Source of the DNA: Pseudorasbora parva
Lineage: Eukaryota; Chordata; Actinopteri; Cypriniformes; Gobionidae
DNA: 64,000 nt
Assembly: GCF_024679245.1 (NCBI RefSeq)
Contig: NC_090183.1
Coordinates: forward strand, 21,557,207 to 21,621,206
Direction: 5' to 3'
Every line of letters starts with the position of its first letter. Position 1 is the stretch's first letter. Positions 10,836-58,396 of this stretch are shown one piece after another. Under the pieces are notes generated by a model. The model was not told where the DNA came from, did not search any database, and saw only the letters and a program-made list of their open reading frames with translations. A program made the translations under genes and the position numbers.

Positions 10836-11741
10836 TCAGTCCAAAAAATGTCTTTTGTACAAAGCCTCAGGCAGAATTGACACTGAAGAGCCTGTGTCCA
10901 CAACTAATTTAGTCTCAACGAAAACACCATTTGGCACTGTGACATTAACACTGCATAAAAGTTTGTCTGCATGAGTATTTACAGTATCAGTCAAAAGAAC
11001 GACAACGTCATGGCCCACTTCCCTAACATTCTTGGAAGAACGGCAAACTTTAGAGAAATGTCCAATCTTACCACAAGTACGGCATTTGGCCCGGGCAGCT
11101 GGGCAATTGGCAGCGTTAGCCAGATGAGTTTTAGCTCCGCAACGGTAACACACGCAATTCGCGCTCTGTGTAGTATTTGCCACAAGTTTTACCCCCTCAG
11201 AATGTGCTGCGTGTTTCTTCCTATGACTGAAGGATTTAGAGGCCACAGCATGAACTGAACTTTGTGCAGTGAGCATGTCCGAATTCAAAAGTGCTTGTTC
11301 TACTTGACACGCAATAGTAATAGCAGAGTCCAGTGTCAGCGTTGGTTCCAGCAGGAGCCTGTCTTGCACTGCTGGGACATATGATCGTTCGACCAGCTGA
11401 TCTCGTAGCATTTCACTCTTCATATCAGCATAAGCACATGATGAAGCTAATTCCCTCAGAGCAGACAGGAACTGTGGATTAGTCTCGTCTGCACGCTGAG
11501 AGCGCTGGCGAAAGCGGTGTTGAGCGACCACAACATTCACCTTGAGAGTAAAATGATCCTCCAACGCTTTCATTGCATGTTCAAAAGTAGTCCCAGTATT
11601 AGGCAACATGTAGAACAGCTGCTGGCCTTCAGTACCCAAGCTGTGTAGTAAGATAGCACGTTTTCTGGCATCAGGCCACGAGCCTCCTGTAGCATTAATA
11701 GCAAGCAAGTAATTCTCAAACATTTTCTGCCAAAGTAACAA
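10836..11741 (-). pseudogene. Gypsy gag (zinc knuckles) and protease
   Basis: The frame has a retrotransposon gag capsid-like part (LLHSLGTEGQQLFYMLP, FLSALRELASSC), then two zinc knuckles (CYRCGAKTHLANAANC and CRTCGKIGHFSKVC) and an aspartic protease (LVVDTGSSVSILP). The likely start lies upstream: near 11805 the minus strand reads MVSMPTPSPFLP in another frame, so there is a one-base frame change near 11745. The in-frame TGA at 10836-10838 separates it from RT. Confidence 0.85.
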
Positions 11742-11799
11742 AAGGTATCGCAGACTCTATCTCCATTGCAGGGCAAAAAAGGTGAGGGCGTAGGCATGG

Positions 11800-11817
11800 A
11801 AACCATCGTCGCCAATT
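11800..11817 (-). promoter_or_regulatory. Probable tRNA primer binding site
   Basis: Two bases inside the 5' LTR the minus strand reads TTGGCGACGATGG. Its complement ends ATCGTCGCCA, which looks like a tRNA 3' end, perhaps a serine tRNA, where reverse transcription would be primed. The tRNA assignment is a guess from acceptor-stem pattern. Confidence 0.5.
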
Positions 11818-11999
11818 TGTTGTGTTTTGCAGCACTCAACACACGACTATTATTCCTTCAGGCTCTTTATTTTCTTAACACGTTATCTTACACACATTCA
11901 CCTGGAACACCATCTTCTTCTCCCTTTTCAGATTACCCACACTACTTCCATACTTAAGCATTACACTGCCACCTTGTGGTTACACAATGAAACACCACA
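11818..11999 (-). repeat. Gypsy 5' LTR
   Basis: It is 182 bp and matches the other LTR except for about three positions (for example CACATGAC versus CACACGAC early, CTAAACAC versus CTTAACAC, CATCATC versus CATCTTC). As the minus-strand 5' LTR it carries the promoter. GATTC follows directly at 12000-12004. Confidence 0.92.
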
Positions 12000-12004
12000 G
12001 ATTC

Positions 12005-12348
12005 CATTATTCCATCATCAGGTGTACATGTGTGTATGTTATATGTTAAGCATTTATATTGTTACTTGGTGCATCGTTTTATCTTACACCTTTAACCCTA
12101 TGATTCAGGTAGGGTATGTAGTGAAATCTAGGCTACGTTTACACGTGGGCAGTTATTTTCATAAACGTACATTTCAATCTCTGGTTTAAAAAACAACAAC
12201 ATCGTGCGCAAATCTTGTTGGAGGGAGAATGCAAAAGTTGATAAATAAACTTTCGCCGTATCGGGTCTGCAAAATTCCAAACACATTTTCCCTTCTTAGG
12301 AATGACTTCAGTGCCGTTTTTAGTTCTTTTCTCAAAAGAAAAGCTGGA
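12005..12348. other. Intergenic stretch, no gene
   Basis: AT-rich sequence without a convincing reading frame. GGCTACGTTTACACGTGGGC near 12131 resembles the terminal repeat of a fish DNA transposon, but no partner was found. Confidence 0.4.
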
Positions 12349-12704
12349 CCAACTTTATATTAGGTGGCCTTAACTACTATGTACTAACATTTAATTAATA
12401 ATTTGATACAATGCACTTATTGTGGACATACATGTTTGTACATTGTACTTACATTTTAAAAATACCTGCATGTAATTACGTCTGCCATTAATTTCTGTAG
12501 TTACATTTGTAATTACACAGTTGGCACTTCCCTTACACCTAACCTTAAACTTATCCACATCACCACACCTGTGCCTAACTCTACCCGTATCTCACCTCAA
12601 TATCAGCAAAGGTGCTTTGCAATACAATTTGGACACAGTAAGTACATTGTACTTATTTTTTTATTTAAGTGCATAGTACTTAAGGCCACCTAATATAAAG
12701 TGGG
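12349..12704. mobile_element. Fold-back MITE, copy 1
   Basis: The ends are inverted repeats: about 25 bp beginning CCAACTTTATATTAGGTGGC pair with the right end reading AGGCCACCTAATATAAAGTG. The body (TTGTACATTGTACTTAC, CAGTTGGCACTTCCCTTACA, then CAATACAATTTGGACACAG) recurs almost unchanged at 52744-53105. The element is about 356 bp, has no ORF, and must depend on a transposase from elsewhere. I could not settle the target duplication or superfamily. Confidence 0.8.
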
Positions 12705-12919
12705 GTGAAAATCTTAACTCCAAGTATTCTAGAGTTGCGGACAAAGCCGATTCGAAAGACCGCCATTCGCCAGCTTTTTTGTTTACAAATAGCACGTGGA
12801 ACCTCTGCAAGTTTGGTTTTTCCAGCTCACAATTATGGAGAGTTGCTAGAAAACTATCCAAATTGGATGTGCTGCTGCTAGTTACATATCTGTGTTTCTG
12901 TTGTGATGTTTTCCATATA

Positions 12920-14541
12920 CAGTCTTGTTCAAAATAATAGCAGTACAATGTGACTAACCAGAATAATCAAGGTTTTTAGTATATTTTTTATTGCTACGTG
13001 GCAAACATGTTACCAGTAGGTTCAGTAGATTCTCAGAAAACAAATGAGACCCAGCATTCATGATATGCACGCTCTTAAGGCTGTGCAATTGGGCAATTAG
13101 TTGAAAGGGGTGTGTTCAAAAAAATAGCAGTGTGGCATTCAATCACTGAGGTCATCAATTTTGTGAAGAAACAGGTGTGAATCGGGTGGCCCCTATTTAA
13201 GGATGAAGCCAACACTTGTTGAACATGCATTTGAAAGCTGAGGAAAATGGGTCGTTCAAGACATTGTTCAGAAGAACAGCGTACTTTGATTAAAAAGTTG
13301 ATTAGAGAGGGGAAAACCTATAAAGAGGTGCAAAAAATGATAGGCTGTTCAGCTAAAATGATCTCCAATGCCTTAAAATGGAGAGCAAAACCAGAGAGAC
13401 GTGGAAGAAAACGGAAGACAACCATCAAAATGGATAGAAGAATAACCAGAATGGCAAAGGCTCAGCCAATGGTCACCTCCAGGATGATCAAAGACAGTCT
13501 GGAGTTACCTGTAAGTACTGTGACAGTTAGAAGACGTCTGTGTGAAGCTAATCTATTTCCAAGAATCCCCCGCAAAGTCCCTCTGTTATAAAAAAAGGCA
13601 TGTGCAGAAGTGGTTACAATTTGCCAAAGAACACATCAACTGGCCTAAAGAGAAATGGAGGAACATTTTGTGGACTGATGAGAGTAAAATTGTTCTTTTT
13701 GGGTCCAAGGGCCACAGGCAGTTTGTGAGACGACCCCCAAACTCTGAATTCAAGCCACAGTACACAGTGAAGACAGTGAAGCATGGAGGTGCAAGCATCA
13801 TGATATGGGCATGTTTCTCCTACTATGGTGTTGGGCCTATTTATCGCATACCAGGGATCATGGATCAGTTTGCATATGTTAAAAAACTTGAAGAGGTCAT
13901 GTTGCCCTATGCTGAAGAGGACATGCCCTTGAAACGGTGGTTTCAACAAGACAATGACCCAAAACACACTAGTAAACGGGCAAAGTCTTGGTTCCAAACC
14001 AACAAAATTAATGTTATGGAGTGGCCAGCCCAATCTCCAGACCTTAATCCAATTGAGAACTTGTGGGGTGATATCAAAAATGCTGTTTCTGAAGCAAAAC
14101 CAAGAAATGTGAATGAATTGTGGAATGTTGTTAAAGAATCATGGAGTGGAATAACAGCTGAGAGGTGCCACAAGTTGGTTGACTCCATGCCACACAGATG
14201 TCAAGCAGTTTTAAAAAACTGTGGTCATACAACTAAATATTAGTTTAGTGATTCACAGGATTGCTAAATCCCAGAAAGAAAAAAATGTTTGTACAAAATA
14301 GTTTTGAGTTTGTACAGTCAAAGGTAGACACTGCTATTTTTTTGAACACACCCCTTTCAACTAATTGCCCAATTGCACAGCCTTAAGAGCGTGCATATCA
14401 TGAATGCTGGGTCTTGTTTGTTTTCTGAGAATCTACTGAACCTACTGGTAACTTGTTTGCCACGTAGCAATAAAAAATATACTAAAAACCTTGATTATTC
14501 TGGTTAGTCACATTGTACTGCTATTATTTTGAACAAGACTG
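12920..14541 (+). mobile_element. Tc1-like transposon with 213-bp inverted repeats
   Basis: Terminal inverted repeats of 213 bp span 12920-13132 and 14329-14541, starting CAGTCTTGTTCAAAATAATA. The TA target is duplicated (12918-12919 and 14542-14543). The 1622-bp element holds one transposase gene with a single-base frameshift. It inserted in the 5' LTR of the gag-only Gypsy, so it is younger than that element. Confidence 0.95.
13247..14243 (+). pseudogene. Tc1-like transposase with a single one-base frameshift
   Basis: The first part encodes an HTH domain (EEQRTLIKKLIREGKTYKEV, then MIGCSAKMISNALKW, GRKRKTT). After a one-base insertion at about 13585-13590 the second frame continues KEHINWPKEKW, WTDESKIVLFG (Asp 1), FQQDNDPKHTSKRAK (Asp 2) and [15 protein letters not shown] (Glu). 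Family length is about 330 residues, as here. Apart from this extra base in a run of T/A the gene looks intact, so it lost function recently. Confidence 0.9.
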
Positions 14542-14891
14542 TATTTCCTGGTTTGAGTTTGGTCACATGTTCCTTTGTTCAGTTTCCCGCCACTTTTCTG
14601 TTCCCATAGTTACCCTCGTTAGTCTAGTTCTGTTCAGCTGTGTGTAGTCAGTCTGTGTCACCTGTTCCCCTCGTTAGTCTAGTCTTCAGTGTGTGTATTT
14701 AGTTCCCTCATGTTCCTTTTCCGGTCTTACGTTAAGTTATGTTAAGTTAAGTTTATGGTGTTTGATGTTCTGTTCTGAGTCTGATTTGAATAAAGCCCAT
14801 TTTGTTTGGAAGTCCTGGATCTCCTCATCTCTGCTGCATCCGACCCTTGTAACAGAAGACCGGACCTAACTACCACGACTTTCAGAACACT

Positions 14892-15308
14892 ATGGGCATC
14901 TTCCTGGTCCCGCTGTCTCCCGAGTCCTCAGTGTATATAGCTGCAGAGGATCGCCTGTGGGGCCTCAGGCACGGCAGACGCCCGCTGGAGAGGTATGTGG
15001 AGGAATTCTCTGAACTTACCTGTCTGGTGAAATGGCCAGATGCCCCGCTTAACGCAGTATTTCTGATGGGTCTGGATGAGAACACCATTCGTTTTATGGA
15101 ACCTGCCTGTTCCTATTCCCTGGTCAAGACAATCAATCTGATTTTGTTCCTAAATTGTTCTGAGTTCAAGGTTGAAGAGAAACCAGAGAATGTGTGTCTT
15201 CCTCATCCAGTCCCGTCAGAAACACATGCGGCCTGGCCAGTTCGCCAACAGCCAGGTTCCTCCACCTATCCCTCCAGTGGGCCATCCTGTGTAGCCCTTC
15301 CTGCCTAG
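14892..15308 (+). pseudogene. Gag fragment of the gag-only Gypsy element
   Basis: The 138-codon frame keeps fish Gypsy gag motifs: LERYVEEFSELTCLVKWPD, NAVFLMGLDENTIRF and LILFLNCSEFKVEE. No zinc knuckle or protease follows; the frame ends and a repeat-rich segment takes over. It begins 38 bp after the 5' LTR. Confidence 0.7.
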
Positions 15309-15359
15309 AGGCCCAAGAGGCGGAGGAGGAGAGCTGCCAAGAAGCTCTCACCTCCGGCC

Positions 15360-15665
15360 ATGATGGCTGCGACCACGACAAAACCAAGGGAGCAGTGGCT
15401 CATTCACTTTGGGGACTCTGCTCTGTGCCTGCCGGACTTTGCTCCATGCCTGCTGGACTCCGCTCCAGCCCTCCTGGACTCAGCTCCAGACTTTCCCCTG
15501 GACTGCTCTGCAGACGTTTCCCTGCACTGCGCTCCAGACGTTCCCCTGGTCTGCGCTCCAGACATTCCCCTGGACTCCGCTCCAGACGTTCCCCTGGACT
15601 CCGCTCCAGCCGCCCACGAGCCCTCTGCTCCAGCCGTCCACGAGCCCTCCGCTCCAGTCGTATAA
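15360..15665 (+). repeat. Tandem repeats encoding a Pro/Ala/Asp-rich segment
   Basis: Units of about 24-27 bp around GCTCCAGACGTTCCCCTGGA repeat about ten times between 15420 and 15665. In one frame they encode DSAPDVPLDSAP-like repeats ending in HEPSAPAV units. Similar low-complexity segments occur in gag of some Gypsy elements. All six frames stay open here because the repeat unit length is close to a multiple of three, so the antisense ORFs are shadows. Confidence 0.7.
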
Positions 15666-15841
15666 GTCCACCCATAAGGACTTCTGACCTTCTGACTTCT
15701 TCTGACCATGGTCACCCACGGCTCCACCCTGGAGGCCTGCCAGTCAGTCAGGCCCCAGTGCTCCCGCCCCCAGGATTCCAGGATGCCCACCCGCCCTCCC
15801 CAGTTGTACTTCTATGGCGCAAGAACATGCCTTCTGGGAGG

Positions 15842-16137
15842 TGTTTCTGTTGTGATGTTTTCCATGTATTTCCTGGTCTGAGTTTGTTCACATGGTCCTT
15901 TGTTCAGTTTCCTGCCACGTTTCTGTTCCCATAGTTACCCTTGTTAGTCTAGTTCTGTTCAGCTGACTGTAGTCTTCAGTGTGTGTATTTAGTTCCCTCA
16001 TGGTCATTCCTTTCTTGTCCGGTCCTACATTAAGTGAAGTTAAGTTTATGGTGTTTGATTTTCCGTTCTGAGTCTGATTTGAATAAAGCCCATTTTCTTT
16101 GGAAGTCCTGGATCTCCTCATCTCTGCTGCATCAGAC
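15842..16137 (+). repeat. 3' LTR of the gag-only element
   Basis: It starts TGTTTCTGTTGTGATG directly after a purine-rich CTGGGAGG and runs to CTGCTGCATCAGACAC. The last bases diverge from the 5' LTR (which ends GTAACA), so the true 3' end is altered or lost. It contains a polyadenylation signal AATAAA near 16082 and lies about 420 bp before the pecam1 start codon. Confidence 0.78.
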
Positions 16138-16560
16138 ACTAGAGTGCATCTGAATTTCTAGGCTAAACAGGAAGCCTTTCATAGTTTAAACAGGAACAAT
16201 CATCTAGCAGTTTAGTTTATATATAATTTCCCTGTTTTAGCCTTTCTGGGAGGCTCAGCTGGTTCATGACTGGATATGGAAGTTTCTGTGTTTACTTGGA
16301 GTACTGAGACAGGTTCACTTCCATCGCCTGTCTATTGCTCCAGTCTCCTGACTCATCAGAGTGATACAAATCTAGCCAGAGGGAACATTCCATCTCCTGG
16401 CCTCACTTCCCCAGGAAACTCTACTCACTTCCTATGAAATTAAGAGCACAGGGGCTGTATGAAGTGATAACCAGGCAGAGGAGATGCACTACATACACAA
16501 CTCCTCCCTTCAGTCTCACTTCACTTTGTCCCATAGTGAAACATACACTGGTGCTCAACA
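16138..16560 (+). promoter_or_regulatory. pecam1: Probable pecam1 promoter and 5' UTR
   Basis: This non-repetitive stretch precedes the signal-peptide ATG. It has several GGAA/TTCC cores of the ETS type, including a back-to-back pair CACTTCCCCAGGAAAC near 16405-16420 and ACTTCCTATG near 16427, an AP-1 site TGACTCA at 16349-16355 and a GATA core near 16464 (GTGATAACC). ETS and GATA control of PECAM1 is known in mammals; function here is inferred. A TATATAA at about 16219 could be a TATA box. Confidence 0.5.
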
Positions 16561-55277
<38,717 letters not shown>

Positions 55278-55507
55278 CAGAAATCAGTCACTCCAAGCAA
55301 TCCCTTACCTCACTCTGGAATACTGTTGCCTTTGTTAATCTCTTCTATTTTACACCCATATTCTCCTAAAACACTAATTTAATCATGCACAATCCTCTAA
55401 TGTGTTTAATTTTTTGTCCTATTTTTTTTACAATGCTCTACTGTGCATTTAATAGGTACTAAAAACCACATGCTTTTCACAAGGTTGTTTTGAGTTATTC
55501 CATTTTT

Positions 55508-55513
55508 AATAAA
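55508..55513 (+). terminator. Poly(A) signal AATAAA for terminal exon B
   Basis: Hexamer about 230 bp after the stop of terminal exon B. Confidence 0.65.
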
Positions 55514-56116
55514 GTAAAACATTTTTTTTGAATTTCTCTGTGTGATAAATATCTTGTTACTTTAATACATCAATAACTTCCCTCTATTAGGTTGAAACTC
55601 TGGATAAGTTTTGTTGTACCCTGTGTGTCACACTGCATGATGTGACTCAAACTTCAGGGGTTAGTTGGTAATTACCTCACATGAGAGATAAAGATGAAGG
55701 CATGCTTTCATCTCTAAGCAAATGTTTTTATCAGTTGACAAAAATAATGTCACATTTAGCTTGTGCTAAAGGAAACCAAAACAAAGAATTTCCTTTCAGG
55801 TTCCACTGGGAGAAGAGGATAATGGCCAGTAAATACCAGTTACACCCACATCATTTAGCCCATACAGGCTGACATCACTTGGTACTCCTGGTTAAATGAG
55901 CAAAGAACAACATGGAAAAAAATGTATTTGGTGTTTATCCACTTGGTCATTTATTCAGTATATTTAAAAAAATATAACCTTTGATTAAATATAAAAAAAG
56001 CTTGAGGAAAGAAAATTAGTTCACAATGTGGAACACATCAAATTTGACTGAGAAATGAATCTCAAAAGATAATTTAAAGCCATTGTTGTGTAAAAATAAA
56101 TAAATAAATAAATAAT

Positions 56117-56154
<38 letters not shown>

Positions 56155-56243
56155 TTTTTTTTTTTTTTATTAAATTAGACTCTAAATAATAAACTAAAAC
56201 TGGCAGTAGGTGGCGGTAAATGTCTAATTGAGTGAGCTTTTCC
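55514..56243. other. Intergenic stretch after pecam1
   Basis: Contains (AT)n at 56120-56148 and a T run to 56169. No gene recognised. Confidence 0.5.
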
Positions 56244-57385
56244 CTGCGTCCCAATTCGCATACCAGTACTATACATTCTAAATAGTATGCGGAAATAGAA
56301 TTAGTATGTCCCAAACTGTAGTATGCTGAAAAGAGTATTCCAAAGATACCCGGATGGTTTACTATTTCCGGTCCGAATTCGAAGTACAGTGCTGCGTTCC
56401 ACTCCACTTTAAGACACGCACTTGCAAACTTCCCTAAGCTCTTCCCCTTGGGGGAATCCCCGCCGCCATTTTGAAGTGCGTTCCACTTTGTGAAGTGGAC
56501 AAGGGAAGTTTATATGGACAGACCCTTGCTCCCTCGATTTTGACCGTTTTTGATGTTTCAAGCTTCATATACCACAATGCAACACGATTGTGACGTCACC
56601 ACATATCGCGTTTAATTTACCCCACCACAAACAACTCTATGATATTTTTAAAAACATTTAAAACAACCCAAACACATCCATATACATATAAAATGCTGCA
56701 TTAAACAATTTCGTAAAGGAAAAAAAAAAAAATAGTCATGAGTGTGTGTATTTAAATTCATCTTGTTCACTCTGTCTGTCCGGTCTTACGTTATGTTAAT
56801 AAGTTCATGGTGTTTGATGGTCTGTTTTGAGCCTGATTTAAATAAAGTGTTTTGTTTGGATGTCCTGGATCACCTAATCTCTGCTGCATCCAACACCGTA
56901 ACAATGAGGCGAGTCTCTGCATTAAAGACCTACACATGGCAAAGCAACGCCCGACTACTTTTCTCTCTGATATGGTAGGAAATTAAACTGAATGTGGAGG
57001 ATTTTAACTGATTTTAACTGTGACAAATCTGACGATGATTGACAGGGCAGTTAAATGCGGTGTCACAGTAGTCAAGTAGGTGGCTTTTGGAATGGCCTCA
57101 CAGAGCAGCGAAGCATTCTGGGAATTGAAGTCTGTCATCATCATGCGACAAAAATACATTTTCTATCTTATCTGTCTAGAAGGCACCAAATTAAAAAATA
57201 ATTTCACATTTCTACTACATTGATGACCCAGTGATAAAGATTCATCTTCACAGCGCTGAAGTACCCCTTTAAAGATGACAAAGTTGTATTGCATAGTTCT
57301 GTGACACACTCAAAAGTATGTACTTTTTTTCACAAAAAGAGTTCATACTTTTAGGTCGTAGTATAAGTAGGCGACTTGGGATCCA
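56244..57385. mobile_element. DNA transposon relic with nested insertions
   Basis: CTGCGTCCCAATTCGCATAC at the left and AGTAGGCGACTTGGGAT at the right are imperfect inverted repeats, a common fish non-autonomous type. GCTGCGTTCCACTCCACTTT near 56392 starts a second repeat and 56736-56905 is an LTR fragment. Confidence 0.5.
56736..56905 (+). repeat. Truncated LTR of the gag-only Gypsy family
   Basis: GTGTGTGTATTTAAATTCAT, GGTCTTACGTTATGTTAATA, TTCATGGTGTTTGATGGTCT, TCTCTGCTGCATCCAACAC and the end GTAACA match 14690-14854. Only the last half of the LTR is present. Confidence 0.75.
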
Positions 57386-57824
57386 GTAATTGAGTCATTC
57401 ATTCTTTCGATTCCTTAAATTGGCTGATTCGTTCAGGAATTAAGTAAAATTGCTTGGAGAGTTTTGCTTTGTCTTTATATTTTCGTTAGCAAAACTGAGC
57501 AGAATAGATAATATTGTGACTAAAACAACACAATATTAACCTACTTATTTATTTTATTAAACTGCTGAAATATAGCCTATAAGTAGGCCGATCACATTTG
57601 CACTCGTGCTATTCTGGACAGAAAAACTTGTGAAATACTCCTTATAAATTATGATGTAAATGTTAAGGGTGTTTTCACATTTGTAGTTTAGTTCAAAACG
57701 TGAAAGCTGTCATGTGGCCCTCAGGTAGCCTAGATGCAAGCCGAATTTAGCCCGTCCACAACATTTGAGGTCAAGCAATTAGTATGGAGCTATTTCAGTC
57801 TCATTAAAGATAAATACACACACT
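57386..57824. other. Intergenic stretch, no gene
   Basis: AT-rich with no recognised feature. Confidence 0.5.
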
Positions 57825-58090
57825 ACATTCACATATGCACACACAGGATACACAAATGCACACACATGATTCATAAATGCACACACAGGATACACAAATG
57901 CACAAAAAAATTCACAAATGCACACACAAAATTTAAAAAGCACAGAAGATTCACAAATGCATACAAAATTCATAAATGCACACAAAATTCATAAATACAC
58001 ACAAAATTCATAAATACACACAAAATTCATAAATGCAAAGAAAATTTACAAATGCGCTCAAGATTCAGAAATGCACAGGGCAAGATTCAA
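57825..58090 (+). repeat. Minisatellite of about 17-22 bp units
   Basis: Degenerate repeats around CACACAAAATTCATAAATG run for about 265 bp just upstream of the promoter-like region. Purine/pyrimidine composition is skewed (few G on the plus strand). Confidence 0.9.
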
Positions 58091-58199
58091 AATTGTATTT
58101 CTGATGCACACACAAATATATCTCGATTTACAAACTGCCCGCGGTCTGTGAACTTCACTGCATTTGTGTGTGAATTTTGAGACTCCCCTGACTTGGCTC

Positions 58200-58396
58200 G
58201 ACACACAAATGCCCTTTTTAAACAGGGAATGATCAGCAGCCAATCAGATATCACCCTCGTTTTAACCAATCACAAGAATGCACCCCACATGGGGGATTGT
58301 AAACTTATAAGCCAATCACATGAACACAGGTGCTGCGAGCGCTGCGGAGTTCTGTCTGTCTGTCTGTCAGTCAGTTGAGAATTGAGACCTGAAGAC
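58200..58396 (+). promoter_or_regulatory. Promoter-like region with three CCAAT boxes
   Basis: CCAAT occurs at 58240-58244, 58266-58270 and 58312-58316, each followed by CA or CAC, the NF-Y-type context (CCAATCA). A TATA-like ACTTATAAGC lies at 58302. A (TCTG)n repeat at 58351-58371 and the ATG at 58397 follow. Spacing suits the downstream gene. Confidence 0.6.

Larger units (their letters stand above)
7433..11999 (-). mobile_element. Full-length mag-like Gypsy LTR retrotransposon, minus strand
   Basis: Two 182-bp LTRs (7433-7614 and 11818-11999) enclose gag-protease, RT-RNase H and integrase on the minus strand. The element is flanked by a perfect 5-bp target duplication GATTC (7428-7432 and 12000-12004). 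I count about 3 differences between the LTRs, so it is a young insertion. It is nevertheless broken: a frame change near the gag start, an in-frame TGA between protease and RT, a short rearrangement in RNase H and a frameshift near the integrase end. The RT/RNase H/integrase signature resembles K02A2.6-like mag-clade proteins. Confidence 0.92.
12893..14854 (+). repeat. 5' LTR of the gag-only element, split by Tc1
   Basis: LTR sequence at 12893-12919 resumes at 14542 right after the Tc1 element, with TA duplicated at both edges. Aligning with 15842-16137 confirms the join. Relative to the 3' LTR it has an extra segment with a repeated CGTTAGTCTAG unit, and it ends in GTAACA at 14854. Confidence 0.8.
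12893..16137 (+). mobile_element. Gag-only (non-autonomous) Gypsy-like LTR element
   Basis: Two LTRs share TGTTTCTGTTGTGATGTTTT at the start, the AATAAAGCCCATTTT polyadenylation block and a CTGGATCTCCTCATCTCTGC end. The 5' LTR is 12893-14854 (338 bp once the Tc1 insertion is removed) and the 3' LTR 15842-16137. The interior of under 1 kb holds only a gag fragment and a repetitive Pro/Ala-rich segment; there is no protease, RT or integrase. Its movement would need proteins from a full relative. A further truncated LTR of this family lies at 56736-56905. Confidence 0.8.

Noticed and set aside
15400..15790. Antisense ORFs of Gly/Arg/Glu-rich repeats
   Set aside because: They are shadows of the 24-27 bp repeats in the plus-strand gag-only element.
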